A DNA stretch of 64,000 bases. Origin: CAMAXB01 sp964476565. Lineage in GTDB: Bacteria > Verrucomicrobiota > Verrucomicrobiia > Opitutales > Opitutaceae. This document shows positions 1-8,586 of this stretch, piece after piece. The notes under the pieces were generated by a model. The model was given only the letters and a program-made list of their open reading frames with translations, was not told the origin of the DNA and did no database searches. Each line of letters opens with the position of its first letter. The stretch's first letter is position 1. The stretch spans positions 1-64,000 of the forward strand of contig CAYZBG010000017.1 of NCBI GenBank assembly GCA_964476565.1, in the 5' to 3' direction. The translations under genes were made by a program, and so were the position numbers.

Positions 1-2152
1 CGCGGCCGATCTCGTCGAGGATGATGAGCGAGCGGTCGGTGGCGTTGTTGAGAATGTTCGCGGTCTCGTTCATCTCGACCATGAACGTCGAGTTGCCGCG
101 GGCGAGGTCGTCGCTCGCTCCCACGCGGGAAAAGATCCGGTCCACCAGCCCGAGGCGGCAGCGTTTCGCCGGCACCCAACATCCGACCTGGGCGAGCAGG
201 GCGATCAGCGCCACCTGACGGATGTAGGTCGATTTGCCCGCCATGTTCGGTCCGGTCAGCAGGGCGATCTGCGCCTCGCGGCTGGAGAGCAGCGTGTCGT
301 TGGGCACGAAGGCCTGGCTGCCGCGCACAATGGCGGCGTTGGGGTCCTTGAGCACCTGTTCGACGACGGGATGACGGCCTTCGACGATCTCGAAGACGTC
401 GGACTCGTCGAGCTCGGGCCGGGTGTAGTCCCACTCGCGGGCCAGTACGGCCCAGCCGGCGAGCACGTCGAGTTCGGACAGCGCATCGGCGGAGTGCGTG
501 AGCGCGATCGACTCGTCGAGTACGGCGGCCACGAGCGAGGCAAAGAGCGTCTGCTCGCGCGCGAGGGCGTTCTCCTCGGCGTGGAAGATTTCCTTCTCCT
601 TGGCGCGCAGATCCTCGGTCACGTACCGCTCGCCGCCGACCGTGGTCTGGCGGCGGATGTAGTCGGCCGGCACGAGGTGCAGGTTGGCCTTCGTGACCTC
701 GATGTAATAGCCAAAATTATTCGTGAACCGGACCTTCAGGCTGCGGATGCCGGTGCGCTCCTGCTCCTGGCGCTCGAGGTCGGACAGCCAGGTTTTGTTG
801 TCCGAGGTCAGCGCGCGGAGCCGGTCGAGCTCGGCATCGAAGCCGGGACGAATCATACCGCCTTCGGCCAGGTCGGTGGGCAGCTCGTCGGCGAGGGCCC
901 GCTCGAGCAGATCGGCGAGGGCGGGCAATTCGGCGAGACGCGGGAGGTAGTGATCAGCGAGGCCGTCGCCGAAGGCGGAGAGGGTGGCGCGCAGAGGTGG
1001 CAACTGGCGGAGTGTGTCGCGCACGCCGCCGAGTTCGCGGGGGTTGCGCAGGCGGTTCTGCAGGCGGCCGAGGATGCGCGGAACGTCGCGCACCTGGCCG
1101 AGCAGTTCGCGCAGTTCGCCGAGGCGGATTGGCTCACCGAGCAGGTCGCCGACGAAGGCGGAGCGGCGTGTGATCTCGGCGAGGTCGAGCGTCGGGGCGG
1201 CGAGCCAGCGCTCGAGCAGTCGCGCGCCGGGCGAGGTGCCGGTGCGGTTGATGGCGGAGAGCAGTGTGCCGTCCCGCGTGCCGCGCGCGGAGGTGAAGAT
1301 CTCGAGGTTGCGCAGGGTGGCGGGGTCGAGCAGGAGCGTCCGGGCGCTGCGGTACTCCTGCAGCGCGCGCAGGTTCTCCGGGCGGGCACAGAGGTTCTCG
1401 GTCGCGTAGTGCACGACGGCGCCGGCGGCCCCGAGGGCGGGGTGGTCGGGCGCGAGGCCGAAGCCCTGCAGGTTGAGCACGCCGAGCGCCTGGGTCACGG
1501 TGCGGGCGCCGTCGGCGATCTCGAAGTGGTAGCCGGGAAGCTCGGTCACGAGCCGCGTGCTGCAAAAGCCGTGGAGCGCATGCACGTCGGTCTGCTCGTG
1601 CGGCGCCGCCTGCCAGCGCTCGCGTTCGCCTTCGATCACGATGAGCTCGGCCGGATCGAGGGCGGTGAGCACGGGCAGGAGGTTCGCGGGACGCGCGTCC
1701 GTCGCGACCTTGAATTCGCCGGTGGAGAGATCGAGCCAGGCCGCGTGCAGGCCGGCCTTGTTGAGGTCGAGCGCGCACAGGTAGTGGTTGCGTGCGGCGT
1801 CGAGCTGGTTGGCGGCGAGGGTCGTTCCCGGGGAGAGGATGCGCGTGAGCTGGCGGCGGACGAGCTTGCCGGCCTTGGCGGGCTCCGCCTGGTCGCAGAT
1901 CGCGACCTTCCGGCCGGCAGCGAGCAGTTTGCCCACGTAGTTGTCGAGGGCGTGGGCCGGGATGCCCGCCATGGGCGTGTCCTGGCGTTTGGTCAGGGTG
2001 AGGCCGCAGACCTTCGATGCGACCACGGCGTCGTCGAAGAACATCTCGAAGAAGTCGCCGAGCCGGAAGAGCAGGAGGGTGTCGCGGGGCAGGCCGCGCT
2101 TCACCTCGAAGTACTGCTGCATCATCGGGGTCAGTTTCGTCTCCGTACTCAT
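1..2152 (-). CDS. mutS: DNA mismatch repair protein MutS (3' end beyond window)
   Basis: Recognises mispaired bases and starts methyl-independent or methyl-directed mismatch repair with MutL. About 717 residues are present; the C-terminal end lies beyond the window start. The N-terminal mismatch-recognition domain is visible (GDFFEMFFDDA near residue 30, containing the F-x-E type wedge motif), followed by connector and lever/clamp regions. The ATPase follows, with Walker A GPNMAGKST near residue 630 and Walker B LIILDEIG at the very edge. The start is the ATG at 2152, giving MSTETKLTPMMQQYFEVK, typical of the family. It is divergent from the hydrolase at 2319; the gap holds a hairpin repeat (2247-2275). 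Identity is secure; only the last part of the ATPase is unseen. Confidence 0.97.
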   Translation of the reverse strand, partial: MSTETKLTPMMQQYFEVKRGLPRDTLLLFRLGDFFEMFFDDAVVASKVCGLTLTKRQDTPMAGIPAHALDNYVGKLLAAGRKVAICDQAEPAKAGKLVRRQLTRILSPGTTLAANQLDAARNHYLCALDLNKAGLHAAWLDLSTGEFKVATDARPANLLPVLTALDPAELIVIEGERERWQAAPHEQTDVHALHGFCSTRLVTELPGYHFEIADGARTVTQALGVLNLQGFGLAPDHPALGAAGAVVHYATENLCARPENLRALQEYRSARTLLLDPATLRNLEIFTSARGTRDGTLLSAINRTGTSPGARLLERWLAAPTLDLAEITRRSAFVGDLLGEPIRLGELRELLGQVRDVPRILGRLQNRLRNPRELGGVRDTLRQLPPLRATLSAFGDGLADHYLPRLAELPALADLLERALADELPTDLAEGGMIRPGFDAELDRLRALTSDNKTWLSDLERQEQERTGIRSLKVRFTNNFGYYIEVTKANLHLVPADYIRRQTTVGGERYVTEDLRAKEKEIFHAEENALAREQTLFASLVAAVLDESIALTHSADALSELDVLAGWAVLAREWDYTRPELDESDVFEIVEGRHPVVEQVLKDPNAAIVRGSQAFVPNDTLLSSREAQIALLTGPNMAGKSTYIRQVALIALLAQVGCWVPAKRCRLGLVDRIFSRVGASDDLARGNSTFMVEMNETANILNNATDRSLIILDEIGR

Positions 2153-2246
2153 CAGGCCGGGAACGCTCGCGCATCGGCGCGGCAGGGCAAAGGAAAAAGC
2201 GGTCGGAGGGCAGGACCGGGCTGCCCGGCGAGGTGACCCGCACGCG

Positions 2247-2275
2247 CCACGCGCGGAGGGACCCGCGCGTCCACC
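2247..2275 (-). repeat. 29-bp palindromic intergenic repeat, copy A
   Basis: An 8-bp perfect stem (ACGCGCGG / CCGCGCGT) around the loop AGGGAC, with CC and CCACC flanks. It is identical over all 29 bases to 53862-53890. A variant in the other orientation occurs at 53781-53809 and 33943-33970. It lies between divergent mutS and the hydrolase gene, so it is not simply a terminator. It resembles REP elements. Confidence 0.8.
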
Positions 2276-2318
2276 GGGGGCGCGCTTTGCGCTTGGCCTC
2301 GCGGGGCGGACTGCCGTG

Positions 2319-3101
2319 ATGGCCGGGATGCGTCTTTTCCATCGCGATTTCGGCGGGGCCGGACAGCCGCCGCTCGTGCTGTTGCACGGGCTGCTCGGCT
2401 CGTCGCGCAACTGGCAGACGACCGGGGCGGACCTGGCGGCGACGTTCCATGTCTGCGCCCTTGATCTGCGCAACCACGGCAAGTCGCCGCACGATGCGGA
2501 GATGACCTACGCGGCGATGGTGGCGGACGTGCTCGCCTGGCTCGATGCGCACGGGCTCGGGCGCGTGACCCTCCTGGGCCACAGCATGGGCGGGAAGGTA
2601 GCGATGGCGCTTGCCTGCCGGCACCCCGAACGCGTCGAGCGTCTCCTCGTGGTCGACATTGCGCCGAAGGCCTACCTCTCGCACGCGCACCGGGCGGAGT
2701 TCGCCGCCATGAACGAGCTCGATCTGAACAGCCTGCAGTCGCGCGGCGAGGCCGAGCTGCGGTTCGAAGCGCGGGTCGCGGACTGGGCGATGCGGAAGTT
2801 TCTCGTGACCAACCTCGACCGGACGAACGAAGGCGCCTGGCGCTGGCAGATCAACCTGCCCGTGCTCACGGCCGCTTTGCCGGAGATCGAAGGCAACCCG
2901 CTGGCCGACGACGAACGGTTTGACGGGCCGGTCGGCTTCATTCTCGGCGGGAAATCCCGCTATGTGGGGCCCGAGGATCACGCGTCGATTCACCGCTTCT
3001 TCCCGGCGGCGGCGATCGAAGTGCTGGCCGAGGCGGGGCATAACCCGCACATGGAAACGCGCGCGGCCTTCGTCCGCGCCGTGCTCGACCTCGGGACTTG
3101 A
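2319..3101 (+). CDS. alpha/beta-hydrolase, YbfF-like esterase
   Basis: A 260-residue single-domain alpha/beta hydrolase, probably a cytosolic esterase; substrate unknown. The oxyanion-side HGLLGS motif is near residue 22. The nucleophile elbow GHSMGG places the serine at residue 89, and the catalytic histidine is in AGHNPHME near the end. The pattern LDLRNHGKS followed by GHSMGG is characteristic of the YbfF/epoxide-hydrolase-like branch. The start is ATG 2319, with a second in-frame ATG at 2328 that gives MRLFHRDF and is equally plausible. The frame is open further upstream, but that region carries a repeat and is unlikely to be coding. No signal peptide is seen. Confidence 0.88.
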   Translation: MAGMRLFHRDFGGAGQPPLVLLHGLLGSSRNWQTTGADLAATFHVCALDLRNHGKSPHDAEMTYAAMVADVLAWLDAHGLGRVTLLGHSMGGKVAMALACRHPERVERLLVVDIAPKAYLSHAHRAEFAAMNELDLNSLQSRGEAELRFEARVADWAMRKFLVTNLDRTNEGAWRWQINLPVLTAALPEIEGNPLADDERFDGPVGFILGGKSRYVGPEDHASIHRFFPAAAIEVLAEAGHNPHMETRAAFVRAVLDLGT

Positions 3102-3102
3102 G

Positions 3103-3215
3103 CGATGAGGAGGCGGGAGACAGGAGACAGGAGGCGGGAGGCAGGAGACAGCCGCTTCGTTCTCTTAATCGTTCTCTTTCTCGTTTTCCCGGTTTTTTCC
3201 GACTCGCAGGTCGCA
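3103..3215. repeat. low-complexity purine/pyrimidine-rich intergenic tract
   Basis: The tract opens with imperfect repeats of GAGACAG/GAGGCGG on the plus strand. It switches near 3153 to a pyrimidine-rich stretch built from TTCTCTT and TTCTCGTTTTC. It separates the convergent hydrolase and MOSC genes. A similar tract lies at 16229-16330. No gene is supported here. Confidence 0.55.
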
Positions 3216-3274
3216 ACCTTGCGCCGTGTGTTGCCGATCAAGCAACCGGAGTCTCCTGCCCCCGGTCCGACCGT

Positions 3275-3946
3275 TTAGCCGCGTTTTCCGAGGCTGGTGC
3301 GCCAGGCTTCGGAGAGCGCCGGGCAGGCGGCTAGGGCGCGGGCGGCGGCCAGGCCGTCTTTGCGGTGGTACTTGATCGCATTGGCCTCGGCGACGGTCCA
3401 CTGCGGGAACGGCCGGTCGGTGAGCACGAAGTCCGCCGGGGCCTCGATCACGCCCGGCTCGAGCACGCGCACGTACCAACCGGTGCGGCCGGTGCGTTCG
3501 ACTTGGGCGGCGAGATCGGCGATACGCCAGAGCCGGGCCAGTTTCCAGCAGGGCTGGCGCGGCTGGGAGATCTGCACGAGGGCGGTGCCGAGCCGGAAGA
3601 CGTCGCCGATACACACGTCGGCCTCGGTGGCACCAGCGGTGGTGAAGTTCTCGCCGAAGCTGCCGGGCGAAGGCGGACGGCCGAGTTCGCGGGTCCAGGC
3701 GGCGAAGTGGTCGGACGGATACACGTTGATCGCCTTGTCGGAACCGCCGTGGTTGACGAGGTCAGCCTGACCGTCGCCGGCGAGGCCGGTGCGCCCGGCG
3801 GCGACCGGGCCGGTGACCGGTGATTTGTGGATGCCGGACGTCCAGACGCGGTCCATCGGATCGGTGGCATCCGCGCGGCCGCGGGTCTGGGGCAGGCCCA
3901 CCTGGAGGCTGAGGAGGCGGAACGACGCGAGATCGGATGGCGGCAT
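3275..3946 (-). CDS. MOSC domain protein, YiiM-like
   Basis: A 223-residue MOSC-domain protein. MOSC proteins handle sulfur or molybdenum-cofactor intermediates; YiiM-type members detoxify N-hydroxylated compounds. The evidence is the order of motifs: GIHKSPV early, then LVNHGGSDKAINVYP, the FGEN motif, CIGDVFRLG, and the conserved-cysteine motif QPRQPCWKL near residue 132. The C-terminal region matches the YiiM-type 3-alpha domain in length. Start ATG 3946. The next gene on the same strand starts 12 bp upstream of this start (stop at 3959), so the two may be co-transcribed. Confidence 0.9.
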   Translation of the reverse strand: MPPSDLASFRLLSLQVGLPQTRGRADATDPMDRVWTSGIHKSPVTGPVAAGRTGLAGDGQADLVNHGGSDKAINVYPSDHFAAWTRELGRPPSPGSFGENFTTAGATEADVCIGDVFRLGTALVQISQPRQPCWKLARLWRIADLAAQVERTGRTGWYVRVLEPGVIEAPADFVLTDRPFPQWTVAEANAIKYHRKDGLAAARALAACPALSEAWRTSLGKRG

Positions 3947-3958
3947 GGGACGGCGGGC

Positions 3959-4858
3959 TTATCGTGCTGAGGCGGCGTCTTCGGCGTCGAGCGCGGCCAT
4001 GAGGCGGTCGTAGCCGGCCAGGTTGCGCGCCAGGGTCTCGGCGGCGTCACGTTCGGCGACGTGGGAGAGCACGCCGACGTCGCCCTGCCAGCCACTGGCG
4101 CGGATCACGCGCAGCAAGGACAATTCCTCGGTGCCCTCGTTCAGCGGGTGGATCTTCTGTCCGGAGCGATCGCCGCCCGGCACCATGCCGTTGAGGTTGA
4201 TCGCGATGACGTGGGGGCTGAGGCGTGGCCAGAGGTGGACGAACGTGCGCGTGTAGTCGTGGGCGTGGTGAAAATTGAACACGATGCCCACGTTCGTGAG
4301 GCCCTCGGCGTGCAACGCGGCCAGCACGAGCAGCTGGTTGTCGGGGTCGCCGAACCAGCCGAGGTGGTTGTAGAGACCCAGCCGCACACCGAGGCGGCGC
4401 GCTTCAACGGCCAGCGGACGAAGGCGGTTCACCTCGGCCTGCACGCGGGCGGCCTGTTCGGCCGGGGTACGCACGGGCCCGCCCGGTCCGCCCTGCACCC
4501 ACAGGTCGGGTTTGATCTCCTGACGCTCGATCACGGCGAGGATGGTGCGCGCGGTGTCATTGAGAGTGGTCGGGAACCACCAGGCGGTGATCTCGATGCC
4601 CGCGGCCTTCATGACCTCCACCTCGCGGTCGAAGGTCGGAATGTGCTCGGGCCGGTAGTCGTAGGCGTAGCGGCGAAGGCCGAGCTCGCGGAGCAGGGTG
4701 GCGCGTTGCTCCGGCGTGCGCTTCAGGGCGTCGTACGGCACGATGCACCACGCCTGCAGCCGCTCCCGGGACCACGGTGATGCGGCAGACGCAGCGGAAA
4801 CGGCCGCCGGAACGAGCAGCGACCACGCGAGCAGGACGGGGAGGAGGCGGACATTCAT
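3959..4858 (-). CDS. secreted sugar phosphate isomerase/epimerase-like TIM-barrel protein
   Basis: A 299-residue protein of the AP-endonuclease-2/xylose-isomerase-like TIM-barrel family. These proteins isomerise sugars or inositols, and many Verrucomicrobiota and Planctomycetota copies are exported. The start was taken at ATG 4858 because it gives a textbook signal peptide (MNVRLLPVLLAWSLLVPAA, then VSAASAAS). The frame stays open 48 bp further upstream without adding a plausible leader. Metal-ligand type motifs are visible: GLYNHLGWFGDP, NVGIVFNFHHAHD and a late EL-S-L pattern. Substrate is unknown. It follows prfC on the same strand after a 98-bp gap. Confidence 0.82.
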   Translation of the reverse strand: MNVRLLPVLLAWSLLVPAAVSAASAASPWSRERLQAWCIVPYDALKRTPEQRATLLRELGLRRYAYDYRPEHIPTFDREVEVMKAAGIEITAWWFPTTLNDTARTILAVIERQEIKPDLWVQGGPGGPVRTPAEQAARVQAEVNRLRPLAVEARRLGVRLGLYNHLGWFGDPDNQLLVLAALHAEGLTNVGIVFNFHHAHDYTRTFVHLWPRLSPHVIAINLNGMVPGGDRSGQKIHPLNEGTEELSLLRVIRASGWQGDVGVLSHVAERDAAETLARNLAGYDRLMAALDAEDAASAR

Positions 4859-4956
4859 GGGGATGCCCGGAGCGTGGCACGGACCGGCGCCAAAAGTCAG
4901 CTGCAACCCGCGGGAAGACGCCGGCGGGAGCGCACCACCGCCGTCCCCTGCGCCCC

Positions 4957-6591
4957 TTACCGCGACTGCTCGAGCGGGAGGTCGTGGAGCTTCAGCTCGG
5001 GGTTCTTCTCCACGAAGTACCGCATGGTCCAGTCGTTGGGGAAGAGCACGACGGTTTGGTCGAACTTGTCGGTGCCGAAGCTCACGCCGCTGGCCACGAT
5101 CAGGCTTTGCGGATTCTTAAGGCTGGGGTGCGGCTCGAGCCACTTGAGCAGGGTCCAGGGCGCGGTCTCGAGGCGCGAGTCGGCGTCGTACTCGGCCTTG
5201 AGCCGGTATTGCACGACCTCGAACTGGAGCGGGCCGACCGCCGCGAGCAGCGTGGCGCCGGGCGGGGCGTTGCGCGGCTGGAAGGACTGCACCACGCCCT
5301 CTTGGAGCAGCTGCTCAAGGCCGGCGCGGTATTTCTTCGAATCGGCGGAGTTCGGGTTGGAGATGTAGGCGAAGACCTCCGGCGGGAAACGCGGGATCTC
5401 GTCGTAGGCGATGGTGCGGTCCTCGGTCAGGGTGTCGCCAATGCCAAAGCTGTCATGTCCGACCAAACCGATCACATCGCCCGGCCAGGCCTCGTCGACC
5501 GTCTCGCGTTCCTGGCCGAAGAGCTTGTGCGAGGAGGAGAGGCGGACGTTGCGCCCGGTGCGCTGGTGCGTGACGACCATGTCGCGCGAAAACTTGCCCG
5601 AGCAGACGCGCACGAAGGCGATGCGGTCGCGGTGGCGCGGATCCATGTTGGCCTGGATCTTGAAGACGAAGCCGGAGAACTTCGGATGATCGATCGGCAC
5701 CTCGCGCGCCTCGGTCGGAGCGGGGGCGCCCGGAACGGTGAGGGAGGTCGACCGGCGCGGGGTGGGCGGGATCGAATTTTGCAGAAAGCCCTCGAGCAGG
5801 AGCTGGACGCCGAAATTGTTCACCGCGGACCCGAAGAAGACCGGCGTCTGCCTGCCGGCCTGCACGGCGGCGAGATCGAAGGGGGCGCTGGCGCCGTCGA
5901 GCATCTCGATCTGCTCGGAGACCTCGTTGTAGGTGTAGTCGTCGAGTTTTGACCGGACGGTGGCGTCGGAGAGACCGGTGACGTGCACGGGCGCGCGGTA
6001 GGCGCCGTGCGGCGTGCGTTCAAAGAGGTGAACCTCCTTGGAACGGCGGTCGTAGACGCCGCGGAAGGACGGTCCGTTGCCGAGCGGCCAGGTGAGCGGG
6101 CAGGGGGCGAGGCCGAGCACGCTCTCGAGCTCGTCGATCAGCGCGAGCGGGTTGAGCGTCGGCCGGTCGCACTTGTTCATGAAGGTGAAGATCGGCACGC
6201 CGCGACGGCGGCAGACCTCGAACAGCTTGCGCGTCTGCGGTTCGATGCCCTTGGCGGCGTCGATCACCATCAGGGCGGCGTCGACCGCGGTGAGCACGCG
6301 ATAGGTGTCTTCGGAGAAATCCTTGTGGCCGGGGGTGTCGAGCAGGTTGACCGCGTAGCCCGCGTAGTCGAACTGCAGCACGGTCGAGCTGACGGAGATA
6401 CCGCGCTGCTTTTCGAGTTCCATCCAGTCCGACGTGGTGGCGCGCTGGCTCTTGCGGGCCGTGACGGTGCCGGCGAGGTGGATGGCGTTGCCGTACAGGA
6501 GGAACTTCTCGGTGAGCGTGGTCTTGCCGGCGTCCGGGTGCGAGATGATCGCGAAGGTGCGGCGGCGGGCGATTTCCTGGGCGGGCGACAT
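4957..6591 (-). CDS. prfC: peptide chain release factor 3
   Basis: A 544-residue translational GTPase that recycles RF1/RF2 from the terminated ribosome. The G1 motif HPDAGKTTLTEKFLLYG, G3 DTPGHKDFSED and G4 NKCDRP are all intact. The RF3 C-terminal domain ends with an NDWTMRYF-type stretch. The frame is open upstream for another 185 codons. ATG 6591 was chosen because it gives the family start MSPAQEIARRRTFAIISHPD and has a Shine-Dalgarno-like GAGGG 9 bases upstream. Length matches the family (about 530-545). It is divergent from the DTW gene at 6712. Confidence 0.97.
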   Translation of the reverse strand: MSPAQEIARRRTFAIISHPDAGKTTLTEKFLLYGNAIHLAGTVTARKSQRATTSDWMELEKQRGISVSSTVLQFDYAGYAVNLLDTPGHKDFSEDTYRVLTAVDAALMVIDAAKGIEPQTRKLFEVCRRRGVPIFTFMNKCDRPTLNPLALIDELESVLGLAPCPLTWPLGNGPSFRGVYDRRSKEVHLFERTPHGAYRAPVHVTGLSDATVRSKLDDYTYNEVSEQIEMLDGASAPFDLAAVQAGRQTPVFFGSAVNNFGVQLLLEGFLQNSIPPTPRRSTSLTVPGAPAPTEAREVPIDHPKFSGFVFKIQANMDPRHRDRIAFVRVCSGKFSRDMVVTHQRTGRNVRLSSSHKLFGQERETVDEAWPGDVIGLVGHDSFGIGDTLTEDRTIAYDEIPRFPPEVFAYISNPNSADSKKYRAGLEQLLQEGVVQSFQPRNAPPGATLLAAVGPLQFEVVQYRLKAEYDADSRLETAPWTLLKWLEPHPSLKNPQSLIVASGVSFGTDKFDQTVVLFPNDWTMRYFVEKNPELKLHDLPLEQSR

Positions 6592-6711
6592 GGATAAACC
6601 CTCAGGGAACAGGCCGGACCGGACGAGGGGAAGGCTTTTTTGGGCGGCGTCCGCGGTCGGGGCGTTTCCCGGGTTGACGGTGGGCGCGGTGGCGCTCCCG
6701 ATGGCGGCGCC

Positions 6712-7443
6712 ATGGCCCGCAGCGTCGTCCTGAACTCCTCCCCCCGCTGTGTCCGTTGCTATCAACCCCGCGCCTGGTGCCTGTGCGCCTGGCAGGAACC
6801 GGTGGGGCTGCCGTGGGCGGTCGATGTGCTCATGCACCAAGGGGAGATGGTCCGGCCGACCAGCACGGGGCATCTGATCCAGCGCCTGGTGCCGGGCTCC
6901 GGGCAGCACCTGTTTCGTCCCGCCGCGTCGGCGGACGCGGAGTCGGTGCGGCGGCCGGGTCACACCTTGTGGGTGCTGCATCCCTTTGGCGACGACCTGC
7001 CGGCCGAGGTGCCCGAACCCCTGCAGGTCGTGTTGGTGGACGGCACCTGGAAGCAGGCCTCGACGATGGTGCGCGCGATCAGCAGCTGGGGTCGGAAGGT
7101 GCGTTTGCCCATGACCGGCACGAGCCGCTACTGGCTGCGCAACCAACAGGGCGAAGGCCAGTTTTCCACCATCGAGGCGCTGATGTTCCTGCTCGAGGCC
7201 GCCGGGCGCAGCGACGAGGCCCGCCGCCTGCGGGTGGCCTTCGAGCTGCAGGTGTACGCCGGCCTCAGCGTGCGGGGGGACCGGCGGCGCCGGGACGCCT
7301 ACCTCGAGACCTCCGCGGTACGCGCCGCGTTGACGGATCTGCTCGCCCGCCGGGACGCGCAGCTCAGGCCGGTGGCGGAGGCGGCGGACGCACCGGCACG
7401 GCCAGACCTACCAGTGCCAGACCCAGCAGGGCCGTCTGGGTGA
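6712..7443 (+). CDS. DTW-domain tRNA-uridine aminocarboxypropyltransferase
   Basis: A 243-residue DTW-domain protein. The family (TapT/DtwA-type) transfers the 3-amino-3-carboxypropyl group of SAM to uridine in tRNA, giving acp3U. It shows an N-terminal cysteine cluster (CVRCYQPRAWCLCAW), the PTSTGHL and LVDGTWKQAS motifs (the DGTW signature near residue 112), and a following LRNQQGEGQFSTIEA block. The C-terminal tail is alanine/proline rich. Its last 80 bp overlap the convergent transporter gene's 3' end (7364-7443). Start ATG 6712; upstream in-frame sequence is not conserved-looking. Confidence 0.9.
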   Translation: MARSVVLNSSPRCVRCYQPRAWCLCAWQEPVGLPWAVDVLMHQGEMVRPTSTGHLIQRLVPGSGQHLFRPAASADAESVRRPGHTLWVLHPFGDDLPAEVPEPLQVVLVDGTWKQASTMVRAISSWGRKVRLPMTGTSRYWLRNQQGEGQFSTIEALMFLLEAAGRSDEARRLRVAFELQVYAGLSVRGDRRRRDAYLETSAVRAALTDLLARRDAQLRPVAEAADAPARPDLPVPDPAGPSG

Positions 7444-8575
7444 GCGCGAGCGAGACGGTCGTATCCCACACCAGCGGGGCCAGCAGGGCGTTGGCGGCGG
7501 CGCCCAGCGTCTGGACGAAACTCTGGCACGACGCAGCGAGGCCGCGTTGTTCCGGGAAAAGGTCGAGGGCGCGCAGGGTCAGGACCGGGAAGGCCAGGGA
7601 CATGCCGAGGGAGTAGACGAACAGCGGGGCGACGGACCACGGCAGGGAAGGCGGGCGGGCGAGGTGCAGGGTGAGGTTGGCCGCAGCGGCGACGCCCATC
7701 AGGCCGAAGGCCCAGGCAAGGGTGCGGCGCAGCGTCATCTTGCCGGCGGTGCGCCCCGACACATAGGAGCCGCCGGCAATGCCGAGCGTGGCGGGTCCGA
7801 AGAGCCAGAGGAAGCCCGTGGCCGGAACGCCGAGGTGTTCCATCAGGAAGACCGGTGCCGCCATCACGTAGATGAAGAAGCCGGAGAACATCAGGGTGAT
7901 GACGGCGCACACGAGCATGAACGGACCCGAGAGCAGCACGGTCGTGTAGGCTCGGAGCAAATACGCGGCGTGCAGCGGCTGGCGCCGCTCCGGCGGCAGT
8001 GTTTCCGGCAAGGCGCGCGGGCACCACGCCCAGGTGCCGGCGGAGAAGACGATGAGAAAACCGAAGACTGCGCGCCAGCCGAAGGCGTCCAGCACCCAGC
8101 CGCCGATGACCGGGGCAAGCGCAGGCGCGAGGGCGAACATGAGCGACACCTGGGCCATGGCCCGTTGGGCGACCGCACCGTCGTAGAGGTCGCGGATCAG
8201 GGCCCGGCCCACCACCATGCCGGCGCCCGCGGTCATGCCTTGCAGGGCGCGGAAGACCAGCAGGGCTTCGAGGGAGCGCGCCACCGCGCAGGCGACCGAA
8301 GCGGCCAGGAAGAGCGCCGTGCCCCAGAGGATGACCGACCGGCGGCCCCAGGCGTCGGACAACGCGCCATGCCACAGGCTCATCAGGGCAAACGGCACCA
8401 TGTAGGCGGTGAGCGTCTGCTGCACCGACAAGGCGGAGACCCCGAGGTCAGCGCCGATGGCGGCGAGGGCGGGGAGGTAGGCGTCGACGGCGAACGGTCC
8501 GACGGCCGAAAGGGTGGCGAGCAACGCCACGAGGCCGCGCGGGGCGCGAACGGAGGTGTCGGAGGAAGGCGGCAT
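7364..8575 (-). CDS. Bcr/CflA-type multidrug efflux MFS transporter
   Basis: A 403-residue inner-membrane drug:H+ antiporter of the major facilitator superfamily. About twelve hydrophobic segments are visible. The DHA1 motif between TM2 and TM3 (HGALSDAWGRR) and VDAYLPALAAIGADLGVS in TM1 are typical of Bcr/CflA. The motif-C-like GRALIRDLYDG/ALAPVIGGWVLD block is also present. Start ATG 8575; the longer frame upstream adds 33 residues that look non-coding. The protein ends in a run of prolines (PPPPPPA), encoded inside the 80-bp convergent overlap with the DTW gene. Confidence 0.92.
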   Translation of the reverse strand: MPPSSDTSVRAPRGLVALLATLSAVGPFAVDAYLPALAAIGADLGVSALSVQQTLTAYMVPFALMSLWHGALSDAWGRRSVILWGTALFLAASVACAVARSLEALLVFRALQGMTAGAGMVVGRALIRDLYDGAVAQRAMAQVSLMFALAPALAPVIGGWVLDAFGWRAVFGFLIVFSAGTWAWCPRALPETLPPERRQPLHAAYLLRAYTTVLLSGPFMLVCAVITLMFSGFFIYVMAAPVFLMEHLGVPATGFLWLFGPATLGIAGGSYVSGRTAGKMTLRRTLAWAFGLMGVAAAANLTLHLARPPSLPWSVAPLFVYSLGMSLAFPVLTLRALDLFPEQRGLAASCQSFVQTLGAAANALLAPLVWDTTVSLALTQTALLGLALVGLAVPVRPPPPPPA

Positions 8576-8586
8576 GCGGCAGGGGT

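Noticed and set aside
371..2236. Long open frame of 621 codons on the plus strand
   Set aside because: It is antisense to mutS, which has full family motifs on the minus strand. The plus-strand translation is repetitive in G/E/V/A, as expected from high-GC codon bias.
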